Source: DASUAS01 sp963756895 (GTDB taxonomy: Bacteria; Actinomycetota; Acidimicrobiia; IMCC26256; DASPTH01). From it: a stretch of DNA of 64,000 nt. This document shows positions 35,574 through 45,121 of this stretch, piece by piece. Both the position numbers and the translations under genes were made by a program. The stretch covers positions 310,001 through 374,000 of the forward strand of contig CAVWPI010000011.1 of the NCBI GenBank assembly GCA_963756895.1, given 5' to 3'. The first letter of the stretch is position 1. Every line of letters starts with the position of its first letter. The notes under the pieces are model-generated. The model searched no databases and had not been told where the DNA came from. It saw nothing but the letters and a program-made list of their open reading frames with translations.

Positions 35574-36939
35574 GTGAAGACCAAGACCGTCCATCGCTGT
35601 TCGGAGTGCGGGTGCGAGACACCCCGGTGGCTGGGGCGCTGCCCGGAGTGCGACGCCTGGGGCACGCTCGGCGAGACCGCCCCGATCCCGGGGCCGGTCG
35701 GTGCCGGCGCGGCCCGGGTCGCGGTCGACGGCCCGGTGCCCATCGGCGAGGTCGACGCCCGCGCCGCCGCGCCGATGGCCACCGGGGTGCCCGAGCTCGA
35801 CCGCGTGTTGCACGGCGGCCTCGTCGCGGGGTCGGTCACCCTGCTCGCCGGCGAGCCGGGGATGGGCAAGAGCACGCTGCTGCTCCAGGCGCTGGGGCGC
35901 CTCGCGGCCGGGGGTACGAGCTGCCTGCTCGTCACCGCCGAGGAGTCGTGCGCGCAGGTGAAGCTGCGGGCCGAGCGGGTCGGTGCGATCCACCCCGGCC
36001 TGCTCGTGGTGGCCGAGACCTCGCTGCCGCACGTGCTCGCCCACGCCGCCCACGCCGCGCCCCAGGTGCTCGCGATCGACTCCATCCAGACCGTCGTCGA
36101 TCCCGACCTGCCCGGCGCGCCCGGTTCGGTCACCCAGGTGCGCGACGGCGCGTACCGGCTCGTGCAGCACGCCAAGGAGCACAGCCGCGCCACCGTGCTC
36201 GTCGGGCACGTCACGAAGGAGGGCACGCTCGCGGGACCCCGGGTGCTCGAGCACGTCGTCGACACCGTGCTCTCGTTCGACGGCGACCGCGGCCACTCGC
36301 TCCGCGCGCTGCACGCGCTGAAGCACCGCTTCGGGGGCACCGACGAGGTCGGCCTGTTCGAGATGACCGAGCACGGTCTCGCCGACGTACCCGACGCGTC
36401 GGCCCGGTTCCTGACCGACCGTCGTCCCGGCGTGCCGGGGTCGGCGGTGGCCGCGGTGCTCGAGGGCGCGAGGCCGATCCTCGTCGAGGTCCAGGCGTTG
36501 GTGATGCGCACCGCCGCGCCGATGCCGCGTCGCGCCGCGGCGGGCATGGAGTCCGGTCGGTTGGCGATGTTGCTGGCGGTGCTCGAGCGCCATGCCGGGG
36601 TCACGTCCACCGGCGCCGACGTCTATGCCAGCGTCGCGGGTGGGCTGCGCGTCACCGAGCGCGGGCTCGATCTGGCGCTGGCGCTCGCGGTGGCGGGCGC
36701 GCAGCTCTCGCGGGTCACCACGCGCTGACACGGTGGCGATCGGCGAACTGGGGTTGGGCGGTGAGGTGCGCTCCGTCCCGCAGCTCGAGCGCCGGCTGGC
36801 GGAGGCGACGCGTCTCGGGTTCCGGCGCGCGGTCGTCCCCACCGGGGTGCGGCCCACCGGCCGCGTCGACGGGCTGGAGCTGGTGGAGGTGACCAGCCTG
36901 CGCGACGCGGTGGGGGAGGCCTTGATCCCGGCGGGTTGA
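35574..36939 (+). CDS. radA: DNA repair protein RadA (Sms) (frameshifted)
   Basis: RadA is a RecA-like branch-migration helicase in recombination. The zinc finger CSECGCETPRWLGRCPEC is at the N-terminus, then Walker A GEPGMGKST and a C-terminal Lon-protease-like domain (ERHAGVTSTGADVYASVAGG). The RadA-specific KNRFG motif reads KHRFG. Frame is lost at ~36720 in ACGCGCTGAC, after SRVTT, and resumes at ADTVAIGELGLGGEV. GTG 35574 is the start. disA follows 71 nt downstream, a common functional pairing. Confidence 0.92.
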
Positions 36940-37010
36940 TCACCAGCGGGCTCGGTGAGGGCCTGCGGTATCTTTGACCCACTCGCCGGCAGCCAGAGAG
37001 AGAGTCCGCC

Positions 37011-38085
37011 GTGCCCGCCCAAGCGCGATCAGAAGCCATGATGGTCGCCCTCCGGTTGGTCGCGCCGGGGACCCAGTTGCGCGAAGGTCTCGATCGCATC
37101 CTGCAGGCGCGCATGGGCGCGTTGATCGTGGTCGGCGACGGTCCCGAGGTGCTGTCGGTCTGCTCGGGTGGCTTCCTGCTCGACGCCGAGTTCACGCCGC
37201 AGCGCCTCTCGGAGCTGGCCAAGATGGACGGCGCCATCATCCTGGCGTCCGACACCTCGCGTGTCGCGCGCGCCAACGTGCACCTCGTCCCCGATCCCAA
37301 CGTGCCCACGTCGGAGACCGGCACCCGTCACCGCACCGCCGAGCGCGTCGGCCGTCAGCTCGACGTACCCGTGATCACCGCGTCCGAGGACATGTCGCTG
37401 GTCGCGATCCACCGACGGGGCGAGAAGCACACCCTCGAACCGATCCCGCGCGTGCTCGCCCGGGCCGACCAGGCGCTGCAGATCCTCGGCCGCTACAAGA
37501 CGCGGCCTCGATTCGGTGAGTGGCTCGTTGTCCGCGCTCGAGGTGGAAGACCTCGTGACCGTGCGCGACGTCGCCACCGTGTTGCAGCGCGCCGAGATGG
37601 TGCGCCGCATCGCCGAGGAGATCGAGGGCTACGTCATCGAGCTCGGTGCCGACGGCCGCTTGGTGATGCTCCAGCTGGAGGAGCTCATCGGTGGTGTCGA
37701 GGAGGACCGTCGGCTGGTGGCCAAGGACTACTTCACGTCGTCCGACGACTTCGAGCTGGTCGGCGCCATGCATCTCCTCGCCCAGCTCGAAGACGAAGAC
37801 CTCCTCGACCTCAACCTGGTCGCGGCGGTGCTGCACCTCGATCCCGACATCGGCATCGACGGCGCGTTGCAGCCGCGCGGCTTCCGGCTCCTGCACAAGA
37901 TCCCGCGCCTGCCGGAGCTGGTGTCCGACCACGTCGTCGACCGCTTCTCCAACCTGCAGAAGATCATGCGCGCCGGCCTGGCCGACCTCACCGAGGTCGA
38001 GGGGGTCGGCGAGGTGCGGGCGAAGGCGATCAAGGAAGGCCTGTCCCGGCTCGCCGAGACCTCGATCCTGGAGCGTTACGTCTAG
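37011..38085 (+). CDS. disA: DNA integrity scanning protein DisA, diadenylate cyclase (frameshifted)
   Basis: DisA makes c-di-AMP and scans DNA for branched structures. The diadenylate cyclase domain keeps MDGAIILASD (DGA) and GTRHRTAERV (RHR). A helical spine and a C-terminal helix-hairpin-helix (LADLTEVEGVGEVRAKAIKE) follow. Frame is lost near 37512 after GRYKTR and resumes SGSLSALEVEDLVTV. GTG 37011 gives ~358 residues, normal for the family. RadA is known to interact with DisA in other bacteria, consistent with adjacency. Confidence 0.93.
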
Positions 38086-38827
38086 ATGGCTGAGCTGCAC
38101 ACCGGAACTCTCGAAGTCGACGTCGAGCACATCACGCTGAAGGGTCCCGACGGCGCCGCGATCGACGCCGTCCACGCCCGCCCCGACGGCATGCCACTCA
38201 GCGGTCTGGTGCTGCACCCCGACATCATGGGTGTCCGTCCCCTCTTCGACGACCTGTGCCGTCGCCTCGCCACCCACGGCTTCGCGGTGTGCGCGCCCGA
38301 GCCGTTCGCACGCGCACCCGTCGAGGTCCGTGGCGACAGTGACAGCAGCTCGCGCATGGGCTACGTGAAGGAGCTCGACGACGAGCTGCAGATCGGCGAC
38401 CTCGAAGCCGCCGCCGACTACCTGGTCGTGCACGACGACGTGCGCGAGGTCGCGGTGCTCGGCTTCTGCATGGGTGGCATGCAGGTCCTGAAGGCCGCGG
38501 CGTCGGGGCGGTTCGACCGCGCGGTCGCGTTCTACGGGATGGTCCGGCCGCCCGCCGACTGGGTCGGGCCGGCGACGCGCCTGCCCCTCGACACCGCCGC
38601 CGACGTCTGCCCGACGCTCGCGATCTTCGGGGGCAACGACCCGTTCACTCCGGCGGCCGACATCGACGCGCTCCGGGCCGCGTGGGCCGACCGGCCCGAC
38701 TGCGAGATCGTCGTGTACCCCGACGCCGAGCACGGCTTCGTGCACGCACCCGAGCGCGACGCACACCGCGCCGCCGACGCCGCCGACGCGCTGGCGCCGG
38801 GTGCTCGCGTTCCTCGACCCCGACTGA
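38086..38827 (+). CDS. Dienelactone hydrolase family protein (frameshifted at C-terminus)
   Basis: An alpha/beta hydrolase of ~247 residues with a Cys nucleophile as in dienelactone hydrolases: LGFCMGGMQV (G-x-C-x-G). The acid is in FGGNDPFTP and the histidine in DAEHGFVHAPERD. The frame slips at ~38797; one step away, RRVLAFLDPD ends in TGA 38825-38827, the usual family C-terminus. It starts immediately after disA. The substrate is unknown. Confidence 0.85.
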
Positions 38828-38837
38828 GGGGCGGGGC

Positions 38838-39524
38838 CTACAGGGTCGCGCGTTCGTGCAGCGCCTGGCGGTCGAGGATGCGGTAGCGGTTGCGACCCTC
38901 GACCTCGATCCAGCCGAGACGGGTGAACAACGACAGCGCCTTGTTCACGCGCTCGCGGCTCGCGCCGACGAGCCCGGCCAGGTCCTCCTGCGTCATGGGC
39001 AGGCGGAACTGATCGGCGTCGCCGGCGATCTCGAGGAGGCGCTTGGCGGTGCGGGCGGGGACGTCGAGGAACACCGCGTCGGCGAGCGACTCGTCGGTGT
39101 TGCGCAACCGACGGGCGAGGAGGCGCACGATCACCCACAGGAGCGTGGGGTGCGCGTCGATCGCGGCGCGCACGGCCTCGTACCCGAGCACGATGAGCGA
39201 GGTCTCCTCGAGCGCGCGTGCATCGGCCGAGCGCGGGCCGTCGTCGAACAGGCCCAGCTCGCCGAAGAGTGACCCCTCGTCGAGCACCGCGACGAGCGAC
39301 TCGCGCCCGTCGGGTGAGCGGGTGAGGATCGCGACGCGCCCGGTGACGATGCCGAACAGCTCGCTGGCCGGGTCGTCCTCGCGGAAGAGCACCTCGTTGC
39401 GAGCCACCGTGCGCATCGTCGCCTGCTGCCGGAGGGTTTCGAGCGTGTCGGGTGGCAACGCCCCCAGGAGCTGTGTGGTCTCGAGGATTCGTCGTTCCGG
39501 CATGGTGCCGCGAAGCGTAGTCAT
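38838..39524 (-). CDS. Crp/Fnr-family transcriptional regulator
   Basis: A 228-residue regulator with an N-terminal cNMP-type barrel (LFREDDPASELFGIVTGRV, GSLFGELGLFDDGPRSADA) and a C-terminal winged helix. The recognition helix lies in MTQEDLAGLVGASRERVNK. The phosphate cassette is only partly canonical, so the effector is uncertain. An internal start MPERRILE (39503) is an alternative. Divergent from carD across a ~145 bp region with a TATCCT -10-like box near 39587. Confidence 0.9.
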   Translation of the reverse strand: MTTLRGTMPERRILETTQLLGALPPDTLETLRQQATMRTVARNEVLFREDDPASELFGIVTGRVAILTRSPDGRESLVAVLDEGSLFGELGLFDDGPRSADARALEETSLIVLGYEAVRAAIDAHPTLLWVIVRLLARRLRNTDESLADAVFLDVPARTAKRLLEIAGDADQFRLPMTQEDLAGLVGASRERVNKALSLFTRLGWIEVEGRNRYRILDRQALHERATL

Positions 39525-39668
39525 GCCGACACATCAGGGGGGTGAGCGTCGCGGGTCCCCGGGAAGGGCCCGGACGGGGCCTCTGGTATCCTGGCTCCCC
39601 GGCCGATTTCCCCGGGTCCGTCCACCGGACCATCACCGGCACGGCCCCCCGCAGTCGCAAGGAGCAAC

Positions 39669-40208
39669 ATGACGTTCGACGTCGGCGACAAGGTCGTCTA
39701 CCCCCACCATGGTGCGGCCACCATCGAGCGGCGCGAGAAGAAGGAAGCGTTCGGCGAGAAGCGCGACTACCTGGTGCTGCGTCTGGCCTACGGCGACCTC
39801 ACCCTCATGGTCCCGGCCGACAACGCCGAGGAGATCGGCCTGCGCGAGGTCATCAACGACGAAGAGGTCGAGGAGGTGTTCGCGGTCCTGCGCAAGAAGG
39901 AGGCGCGGATGCCCACCAACTGGTCGCGCCGGTTCAAGAACCACGTCGAGAAGCTGAAGAGCGGCGACATCTACCAGGTGGCCGAGGTCGTTCGGAACCT
40001 CTCGATCCGCGAGGCCGACAAGGGTCTTTCGGCCGGCGAGAAGCGCATGCTGGCGCGCGCCCGCCAGATCCTCGTGTCCGAGCTCACCTTCGCGCTCAAC
40101 GTCGACGAAGAGGCCGCCGAGGCCCGTCTCGACGAGGTGCTCAAGAGCGAGGACAAGCCGGCGCCCGCGAAGAAGGCACCGGCCAAGAAGGCCGCCGCCA
40201 AGAAGTAG
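39669..40208 (+). CDS. carD: CarD-family RNA polymerase-binding regulator with basic tail
   Basis: CarD binds RNA polymerase beta and stabilises open complexes, notably at rRNA promoters. The RNAP-interaction domain begins MTFDVGDKVVYPHHGAA, and the C-terminal helical domain has ARMPTNWSRRFKNHVEKL and RQILVSELTFAL. The last ~20 residues (PAPAKKAPAKKAAAKK) form a Lys/Ala tail absent from short CarD proteins. ATG 39669 lies behind AAGGAGC. ispD follows 7 nt later. Confidence 0.94.
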   Translation: MTFDVGDKVVYPHHGAATIERREKKEAFGEKRDYLVLRLAYGDLTLMVPADNAEEIGLREVINDEEVEEVFAVLRKKEARMPTNWSRRFKNHVEKLKSGDIYQVAEVVRNLSIREADKGLSAGEKRMLARARQILVSELTFALNVDEEAAEARLDEVLKSEDKPAPAKKAPAKKAAAKK

Positions 40209-40215
40209 TTGCGTG

Positions 40216-40857
40216 ATGGCGACTCCGCGCGTCTGGGCGGTGATCGTCGCCGCGGGTTGGGGTGAGCGCTTCGGCGGGCCCAAACAGTTCGCCGAGCTCG
40301 GCGGCGCACGCCTCGTCGACCACGCCGTCGACACCGCCGCCGGATCCTGCGACGCGGTCGTGCTCGTCGTGCCCGACGCCGCCGACTGGCAGGGTGCCGA
40401 GGTCGACGCCCTCGTGACCGGCGGCGCGACCCGCGCCGAATCGGTGCGGGCGGGATTGAGAGCGGTCCCGACGGGAGCCGAGATCGTGGTCGTGCACGAC
40501 GCGGCGCGCCCGCTGGCCAGCACCGCCCTCTTCGACGGAGTGATCGCAGCGGTGCGCGGCGGCGCCGACGGCGCGGTGCCCGGGCTCGCGGTCACCGACA
40601 CGTTGAAGCGCGTCGACGACGTGCGCGTCACCGCCACCGTCGATCGCATGGGATTGGTGGCGGTGCAGACGCCGCAGGCGTTCCGGGCCGACGTCCTCCG
40701 CGGCGCGCACGCCGCGGGTGCCGACGCCACCGACGACGCCGCGCTGGTCGAGGAGCTCGGCGGGGCGGTCGTCGTCGTGCCCGGTGACCCGCGCAACGTC
40801 AAGGTGACCGGTCCCGCCGACTTGATGATCGCGGCCGCCCTGCTCGAGACGTCGTGA
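40216..40857 (+). CDS. ispD: 2-C-methyl-D-erythritol 4-phosphate cytidylyltransferase
   Basis: IspD carries out the third step of the MEP isoprenoid pathway. The CTP-binding loop is AVIVAAGWGERFGGPKQF, with VVVHDAARPLAS and VQTPQAFRADVLRGAH typical of the family. GDPRNVKVTGPADL is near the end. It is 213 residues from ATG 40216; a GTG at 40213 is also usable. The carD-ispD-ispF order is conserved in actinobacteria. Confidence 0.94.
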   Translation: MATPRVWAVIVAAGWGERFGGPKQFAELGGARLVDHAVDTAAGSCDAVVLVVPDAADWQGAEVDALVTGGATRAESVRAGLRAVPTGAEIVVVHDAARPLASTALFDGVIAAVRGGADGAVPGLAVTDTLKRVDDVRVTATVDRMGLVAVQTPQAFRADVLRGAHAAGADATDDAALVEELGGAVVVVPGDPRNVKVTGPADLMIAAALLETS

Positions 40858-40894
40858 CGACGAGCAGGTACGGCCTCACCCCCTTCGAGGTCCC

Positions 40895-41380
40895 GTGATC
40901 CGGGTCGGGCTCGGCTACGACGTCCACCCGTTCGCCGACGAGACCCGCCCGCTCGTGCTGGGCGGTGTCGTCGTCGACGGTCGGGGTCTGGCCGGGCACT
41001 CCGACGCCGACGTGGTCTGCCACGCGGTCGCCGACGCGCTGCTCGGGCCCGCGGGCTTGCCCGACCTCGGCGCGCTGTTCCCGGCGACCGACGACGCGTA
41101 CCGCGACGCGTCGTCGATCGGGCTGCTGCGCGACGTCACAACGCGCGTGGCCGGCGCGGGCTGGTCGGTCGTGAACGTCGACGTGGTGGTGAACGCGGAT
41201 GAGCCGCGGCTCGCGCCGCATCTCAGTGCCATGACCGAAGCGGTGCGCGACGCGCTCGGCGGTGCGCACGTGTCGATCACGCCCAAGCGGGGTGAGGGCA
41301 TCGGTGCGGTCGGCCGTCGCGAAGGCATCCAGTGCTGGGCCGTCGCGCTGCTCGAATCCGCCGGTTCACCCGGCCACTGA
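40895..41380 (+). CDS. ispF: 2-C-methyl-D-erythritol 2,4-cyclodiphosphate synthase
   Basis: IspF cyclises CDP-ME-2-phosphate. The metal site is GYDVHPFA (Asp, His), then LAGHSDADVVCHAVADALLG, and the C-terminal ITPKRGEGIGAVGRREGI is diagnostic. It is 161 residues from GTG 40895. The small gap after ispD holds no other feature. Confidence 0.95.
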   Translation: MIRVGLGYDVHPFADETRPLVLGGVVVDGRGLAGHSDADVVCHAVADALLGPAGLPDLGALFPATDDAYRDASSIGLLRDVTTRVAGAGWSVVNVDVVVNADEPRLAPHLSAMTEAVRDALGGAHVSITPKRGEGIGAVGRREGIQCWAVALLESAGSPGH

Positions 41381-41399
41381 CCACTACCCTCGATCCGCC

Positions 41400-42773
41400 A
41401 TGGTCCGCATCCGCGACACGCTCTCGCGCGACATCGTCGAGCTCACCACCCGGGACCCCGGGAAGGTGTCGATCTACGTGTGCGGCCCGACGGTGTACGA
41501 CGTGCCCCATGTCGGCCACGGACGCACCGCGTTGGTGTTCGACATGATCCGCCGGTACCTCGAGTGGACCGGTCTCGACGTCACCTACGTGAGCAACATC
41601 ACCGACGTCGACGACCGGATCATTGCCCGGGCCGCTGAGCGGGGTACGACCGAACCCAAGCTCGCACGCGAGTTCGAGGACGCATACTTCGTGCAGCTCG
41701 CCCGGCTGGGGATCCGTCCCGCCGACCACACGCCGCACGCCACCGCCTACATCGACGGTATGCAGGACCTGGTCGCAGCCCTCGTCGAGAGCGGTCATGC
41801 CTACGTGGTCGACGGTCAGGGCGTGTACTTCGACGTCGATCGCTTCCCCGGCTACGGAGCCCTCCCGCACCGGACCCTGGCGGAGCTGCGAGAGTCGGCC
41901 GGTGCACGCGTCGACGTCGACGAGGCGAAGCGCAGCCCAATGGACTTCGCGCTGTGGAAGGCGGCCAAGCCTGGCGAACCCGCGTGGGACTCGCCCTGGG
42001 GACCGGGCCGGCCGGGCTGGCACATCGAGTGCTCGGCGATGTCGCTCGACCTCCTGGGCGACGGGTTCGACCTCCACGGCGGCGGCGATGACCTCGCGTT
42101 CCCGCATCACGAGAACGAGCGGGCGCAGGCCGAGGCGGCCGGGCATCCCTTCGCCCGGCACTGGGTGCACAGCGGCATGGTGCTGGTGGGCGGCGAGAAG
42201 ATGTCGAAGTCGCTCGGCAACTTCACCACGCTCGGCGACGCGCTCGATGCGTACGGCCCGCCCGCGTTCCGGCTCGCGGCGTTGCAGTCGCACTACCGGC
42301 GGGCCGTCGATCTCGGTCCGAAGGAGCTCGAGGCCGCGGGCAAGGGCATCGAGCGACTCGAGTCGTTGGCGCGCGCGGCCAGCGCGGCGGGCCTTGACGC
42401 CGACGCGGCGCTCGACGAACTGTCGGTGGCACGCTTCCGCGCCGCCATGAACGACGACTTCAACTCGCCCGGCGCCGTGGCGGTGATCTTCGAAGCGGTG
42501 CGCGACGCCAACCGCGCCCTCGACGCCGGCGAGCCCGACCGGGCTGCGGTGCTCGTGGCAACCGTGCGCGAGCTCGCTGGGGTCCTCGGGCTCGTCGTCG
42601 GCGGTGGAGACGAGCACGCTGACGGCGACGCCGAGATCGACGCCCTCGTGCGTGAGCGCGACGATGCCCGCGCTGCTCGCGACTTCGCTCGTGCCGACGC
42701 GTTGCGCGACGACCTCACCGCGCGCGGCATCAAGCTCGAGGACACACCGAGCGGCACCGTCTGGCACCGATGA
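41400..42773 (+). CDS. cysS: Cysteinyl-tRNA synthetase
   Basis: A class I synthetase with a zinc-dependent active site: the zinc Cys in YVCGPTVYDVPHVGHGR (which includes the HIGH-type motif HVGH), WHIECSAMS, HHENERAQ and KMSKSLGN. The helical anticodon-binding domain includes DFNSPGAVAVIFE. It is 457 residues and unbroken. Its TGA overlaps the ATG of rlmB. Confidence 0.96.
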   Translation: MVRIRDTLSRDIVELTTRDPGKVSIYVCGPTVYDVPHVGHGRTALVFDMIRRYLEWTGLDVTYVSNITDVDDRIIARAAERGTTEPKLAREFEDAYFVQLARLGIRPADHTPHATAYIDGMQDLVAALVESGHAYVVDGQGVYFDVDRFPGYGALPHRTLAELRESAGARVDVDEAKRSPMDFALWKAAKPGEPAWDSPWGPGRPGWHIECSAMSLDLLGDGFDLHGGGDDLAFPHHENERAQAEAAGHPFARHWVHSGMVLVGGEKMSKSLGNFTTLGDALDAYGPPAFRLAALQSHYRRAVDLGPKELEAAGKGIERLESLARAASAAGLDADAALDELSVARFRAAMNDDFNSPGAVAVIFEAVRDANRALDAGEPDRAAVLVATVRELAGVLGLVVGGGDEHADGDAEIDALVRERDDARAARDFARADALRDDLTARGIKLEDTPSGTVWHR

Positions 42774-43621
42774 GCGGGAAGCCGGCCCGGAAGCCCGCAC
42801 GGAAGCAGCTGCACCAGCGCCGACCCGACAAGGGGCGCGAGCAGGGTCGCGAACGCGGCCGGGAGCAAGGGCGCGACCGAGGCCGCGACGATCGCGGACA
42901 GCAGGTGGAGGGACGACGCGCGGTGCGGGAGCTGCTCGTCGCCGGGCGGCGCAAGGTGCACGAGCTCCTCCTCTCGACGGGCTCGAGCGACGCGGCCGAA
43001 CTGGCCGAGCTCGAAGAGCTGGCGCACGCGGCCGGGGTGCGCATCAAGGCGGTCCCGGCCGACCAGATCGAACGCCGGGCCCGTACCGGCGCGCCCCAGG
43101 GCGTGATCGCGTTCGCGGCGCCGGTTCCCGCCGCCGACCTCGACGACCTGCTCGCCGATCCGCAGGCGTTCCTCGTCGCGCTCGACGGCGTCACCGATCC
43201 CCAGAACCTCGGCGCGGTCATGCGCAGTGCCGAGACGGCCGGCGCCACCGGCATCGTGTTGGCGACCCATCGCGCCGCCGGGCTCACGCCCGCAGTCGCC
43301 AAGGCCGCGGCCGGCGCGCTCGAGCACCTGCCCGTCGCCTTCGTCAGCGGCGTTCCCGGCGCGCTCGATCGGGCCAAGCGGGCCGGCGTGTGGTGCGCCG
43401 GCCTCGACGCCGACGGCGACCAGTCGCTGTTCGAGCTCTCGGTCGCCGACGCACCGCTCGTCCTCGTCCTCGGCGCGGAAGGACGCGGCCTCTCGCGCCT
43501 CGCACGCGCACGCTGCGACGTGATCGCGTCGATCCCGATGCACGGTCACATCGAGTCGCTCAACGTCAGCGCGGCCGCCGCCGTCGCCTGCACCGAGATC
43601 GCTCGCCGTCGGGCGGGCTGA
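42770..43621 (+). CDS. rlmB: 23S rRNA (guanosine-2'-O-)-methyltransferase, TrmH/SpoU family
   Basis: A SPOUT-fold methyltransferase. Motif 1 is VTDPQNLGAVMRSAETAG, motif 2 is LVLVLGAEGRGLS and motif 3 is IPMHGHIESLNVSAAAAV, forming the SAM-binding knot. The substrate-binding N-terminal domain (VEGRRAVRELL) is preceded by ~45 residues of Lys/Arg/Gly repeats (GREQGRERGREQGRDRGRD) that probably bind RNA. The pairing with cysS is conserved in actinobacteria. Confidence 0.92.
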   Translation: MSGKPARKPARKQLHQRRPDKGREQGRERGREQGRDRGRDDRGQQVEGRRAVRELLVAGRRKVHELLLSTGSSDAAELAELEELAHAAGVRIKAVPADQIERRARTGAPQGVIAFAAPVPAADLDDLLADPQAFLVALDGVTDPQNLGAVMRSAETAGATGIVLATHRAAGLTPAVAKAAAGALEHLPVAFVSGVPGALDRAKRAGVWCAGLDADGDQSLFELSVADAPLVLVLGAEGRGLSRLARARCDVIASIPMHGHIESLNVSAAAAVACTEIARRRAG

Positions 43622-43669
43622 CCGGGCGTCGACGTCAAGGCGGCCCCGACGGCGGCCGATCAAACCGGT

Positions 43670-45013
43670 GTGGTCGTGTCCAGCTCCCGTCCCGACCCTC
43701 GCCAGCTCCGGGAGGTCTTCCTCGGCGGTGGCGCGGTGCTGTTCGCCTTCGGGATGCTCTTCGCCCTGTTCGGGGGCACGTCGGTCGCGGCGCGCCAGGC
43801 CATGCCGATCGACTTCAACGTCAACTGGACCGCCGGCCAGCGTCTCGTCGATCACCGCCCGCTCTACGACCGCCGTGCATCGCACGCGGAGGCGGTGGCG
43901 GAGATCGGCGACGAGATGCGGGTGCAGGACGACTGCTTGTTCTGCGGGTTCGTGGGCCCGCCCGCGACCGCCATGCTGCACGCTGCGTTCCTCCCGCTCG
44001 GCCACGACGCCGCGGTCGCGTGGTTCCGTGTGCTCGCCGCGCTCGGGATGATCGCCGCAGTCGTCGTGACCGCGCGGGTGCTGCCCCCGGCGTCGCGGCT
44101 CCCGGCGACGCTCCTCGGGCTCGGCGCGCTGCTCGTGTCGTTCCCGCTCGCCAACACCATCGACGTCGGTCAGGGCAACGAGTTCGTGATGGTCGGCATC
44201 GCCTTCGGGATCTACGGCGCGATGCGACGACGCTGGGCGGTGTGCGGCATCGGCCTCGGCGTGGCGACGGTCCTGAAGGTGAGCCCGGTGCTGCTCGTGA
44301 TCTATCTGGTCGCGCGTGGCCGTCGGCTCCCCGCGCTGTGGGCGGCCGGTACGGCCGTCGCCCTGAGCGCCGTCGCCGCCGTCGTCGGGCGCCCGGTCGA
44401 GCTCGTGCACTGGCTCCAGCACGTGGCCCCGGCCATCGGAAAGGGATCGATCCACGTGTGGAACCAGTCGCTCGTCGGCTGGCTCGCCCGGGTGACCTCG
44501 GGCGGCCACCTCGACGCCACGGTGCAGTCGAACCTGGCGCCGATCTGGTCGTTCGCCGCGTACATGCTCGCCGCCGGCGCGCTCTTCGCCCTCTGGGCCC
44601 GGCGGCGGCGGATGCCGTTGCAGCCGCTCGAGCTCGGCGCGGTGTGCCTCGTCGCGCTGTTGGTCGGGCCGCTCTCGTGGGAGCACTACTTCGTGTGGGC
44701 GTTCCTGCCGTTCGTCCTCTGCTTCGACCTGAACCTCTGGGCCGGGCGGAGCCGACGCGAGGTGGCGCTGCTCATCGCCGCACTCGCGGTGGGGACGTGT
44801 CTGCTCGCGGTTCCGTTGCAGACGCTCTGGTCGATCACCGACGTCGTCGCATGGCGCGCGGTGATCACCGGGCCTGCGACGATCGCCGCGCTGCTCTACC
44901 TCGCAGTCGTCGCGCGTCTGCTGTGGCGACCCGAGTCACGCGCGCGGTCGCGCGTGACGCAGTGCACGCGACGGGCGGACAGCGTTAGCCTTGAGCGAGT
45001 TTCGCCGGGTTAG
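43670..45013 (+). CDS. Polytopic glycosyltransferase, GT87/DUF2029-like
   Basis: A ~447-residue protein with about ten hydrophobic helices. The first extracytoplasmic loop carries MPIDFNVNWTAGQRLVDHRPLYD, with the conserved Asp expected of polyprenyl-phosphate-mannose-dependent GT-C enzymes. Later come IDVGQGNEFVMVG and a WEHYFVWAF loop. It probably adds a sugar to an envelope glycan or lipid. The reading frame ends in TAG at 45011-45013, ten bases into the following tRNA gene, so the last ~20 residues are doubtful. GTG 43670 is the start. Confidence 0.8.
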   Translation: MVVSSSRPDPRQLREVFLGGGAVLFAFGMLFALFGGTSVAARQAMPIDFNVNWTAGQRLVDHRPLYDRRASHAEAVAEIGDEMRVQDDCLFCGFVGPPATAMLHAAFLPLGHDAAVAWFRVLAALGMIAAVVVTARVLPPASRLPATLLGLGALLVSFPLANTIDVGQGNEFVMVGIAFGIYGAMRRRWAVCGIGLGVATVLKVSPVLLVIYLVARGRRLPALWAAGTAVALSAVAAVVGRPVELVHWLQHVAPAIGKGSIHVWNQSLVGWLARVTSGGHLDATVQSNLAPIWSFAAYMLAAGALFALWARRRRMPLQPLELGAVCLVALLVGPLSWEHYFVWAFLPFVLCFDLNLWAGRSRREVALLIAALAVGTCLLAVPLQTLWSITDVVAWRAVITGPATIAALLYLAVVARLLWRPESRARSRVTQCTRRADSVSLERVSPG

Positions 45014-45076
45014 CTCAGTTGGTAGAGCACTTCTCTTGTAAAGAAGATGTCGTCGGTTCGAATCCGACACCCGGCT
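45004..45076 (+). tRNA. tRNA-Thr (anticodon TGT), no encoded CCA
   Basis: Cloverleaf: acceptor GCCGGGT with ACCCGGC, a D arm in TAGCTCAGTTGGTAGAGCA, anticodon loop CTTGTAA with TGT, and T arm GGTTCGAATCC. The discriminator T is followed by CGCG, so CCA must be added by enzyme, unlike the CGT isoacceptor at 8179. It reads ACA and probably ACG by wobble. Confidence 0.95.
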
Positions 45077-45121
45077 CGCGACGATCGACGGTCCCGTCGA
45101 CACCGACCTCCAGGGGGAACC

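Noticed and set aside
42293..44686. Long minus-strand open frame opposite cysS, rlmB and the glycosyltransferase
   Set aside because: Charged repetitive sequence without domains, fully explained by three real genes on the other strand.
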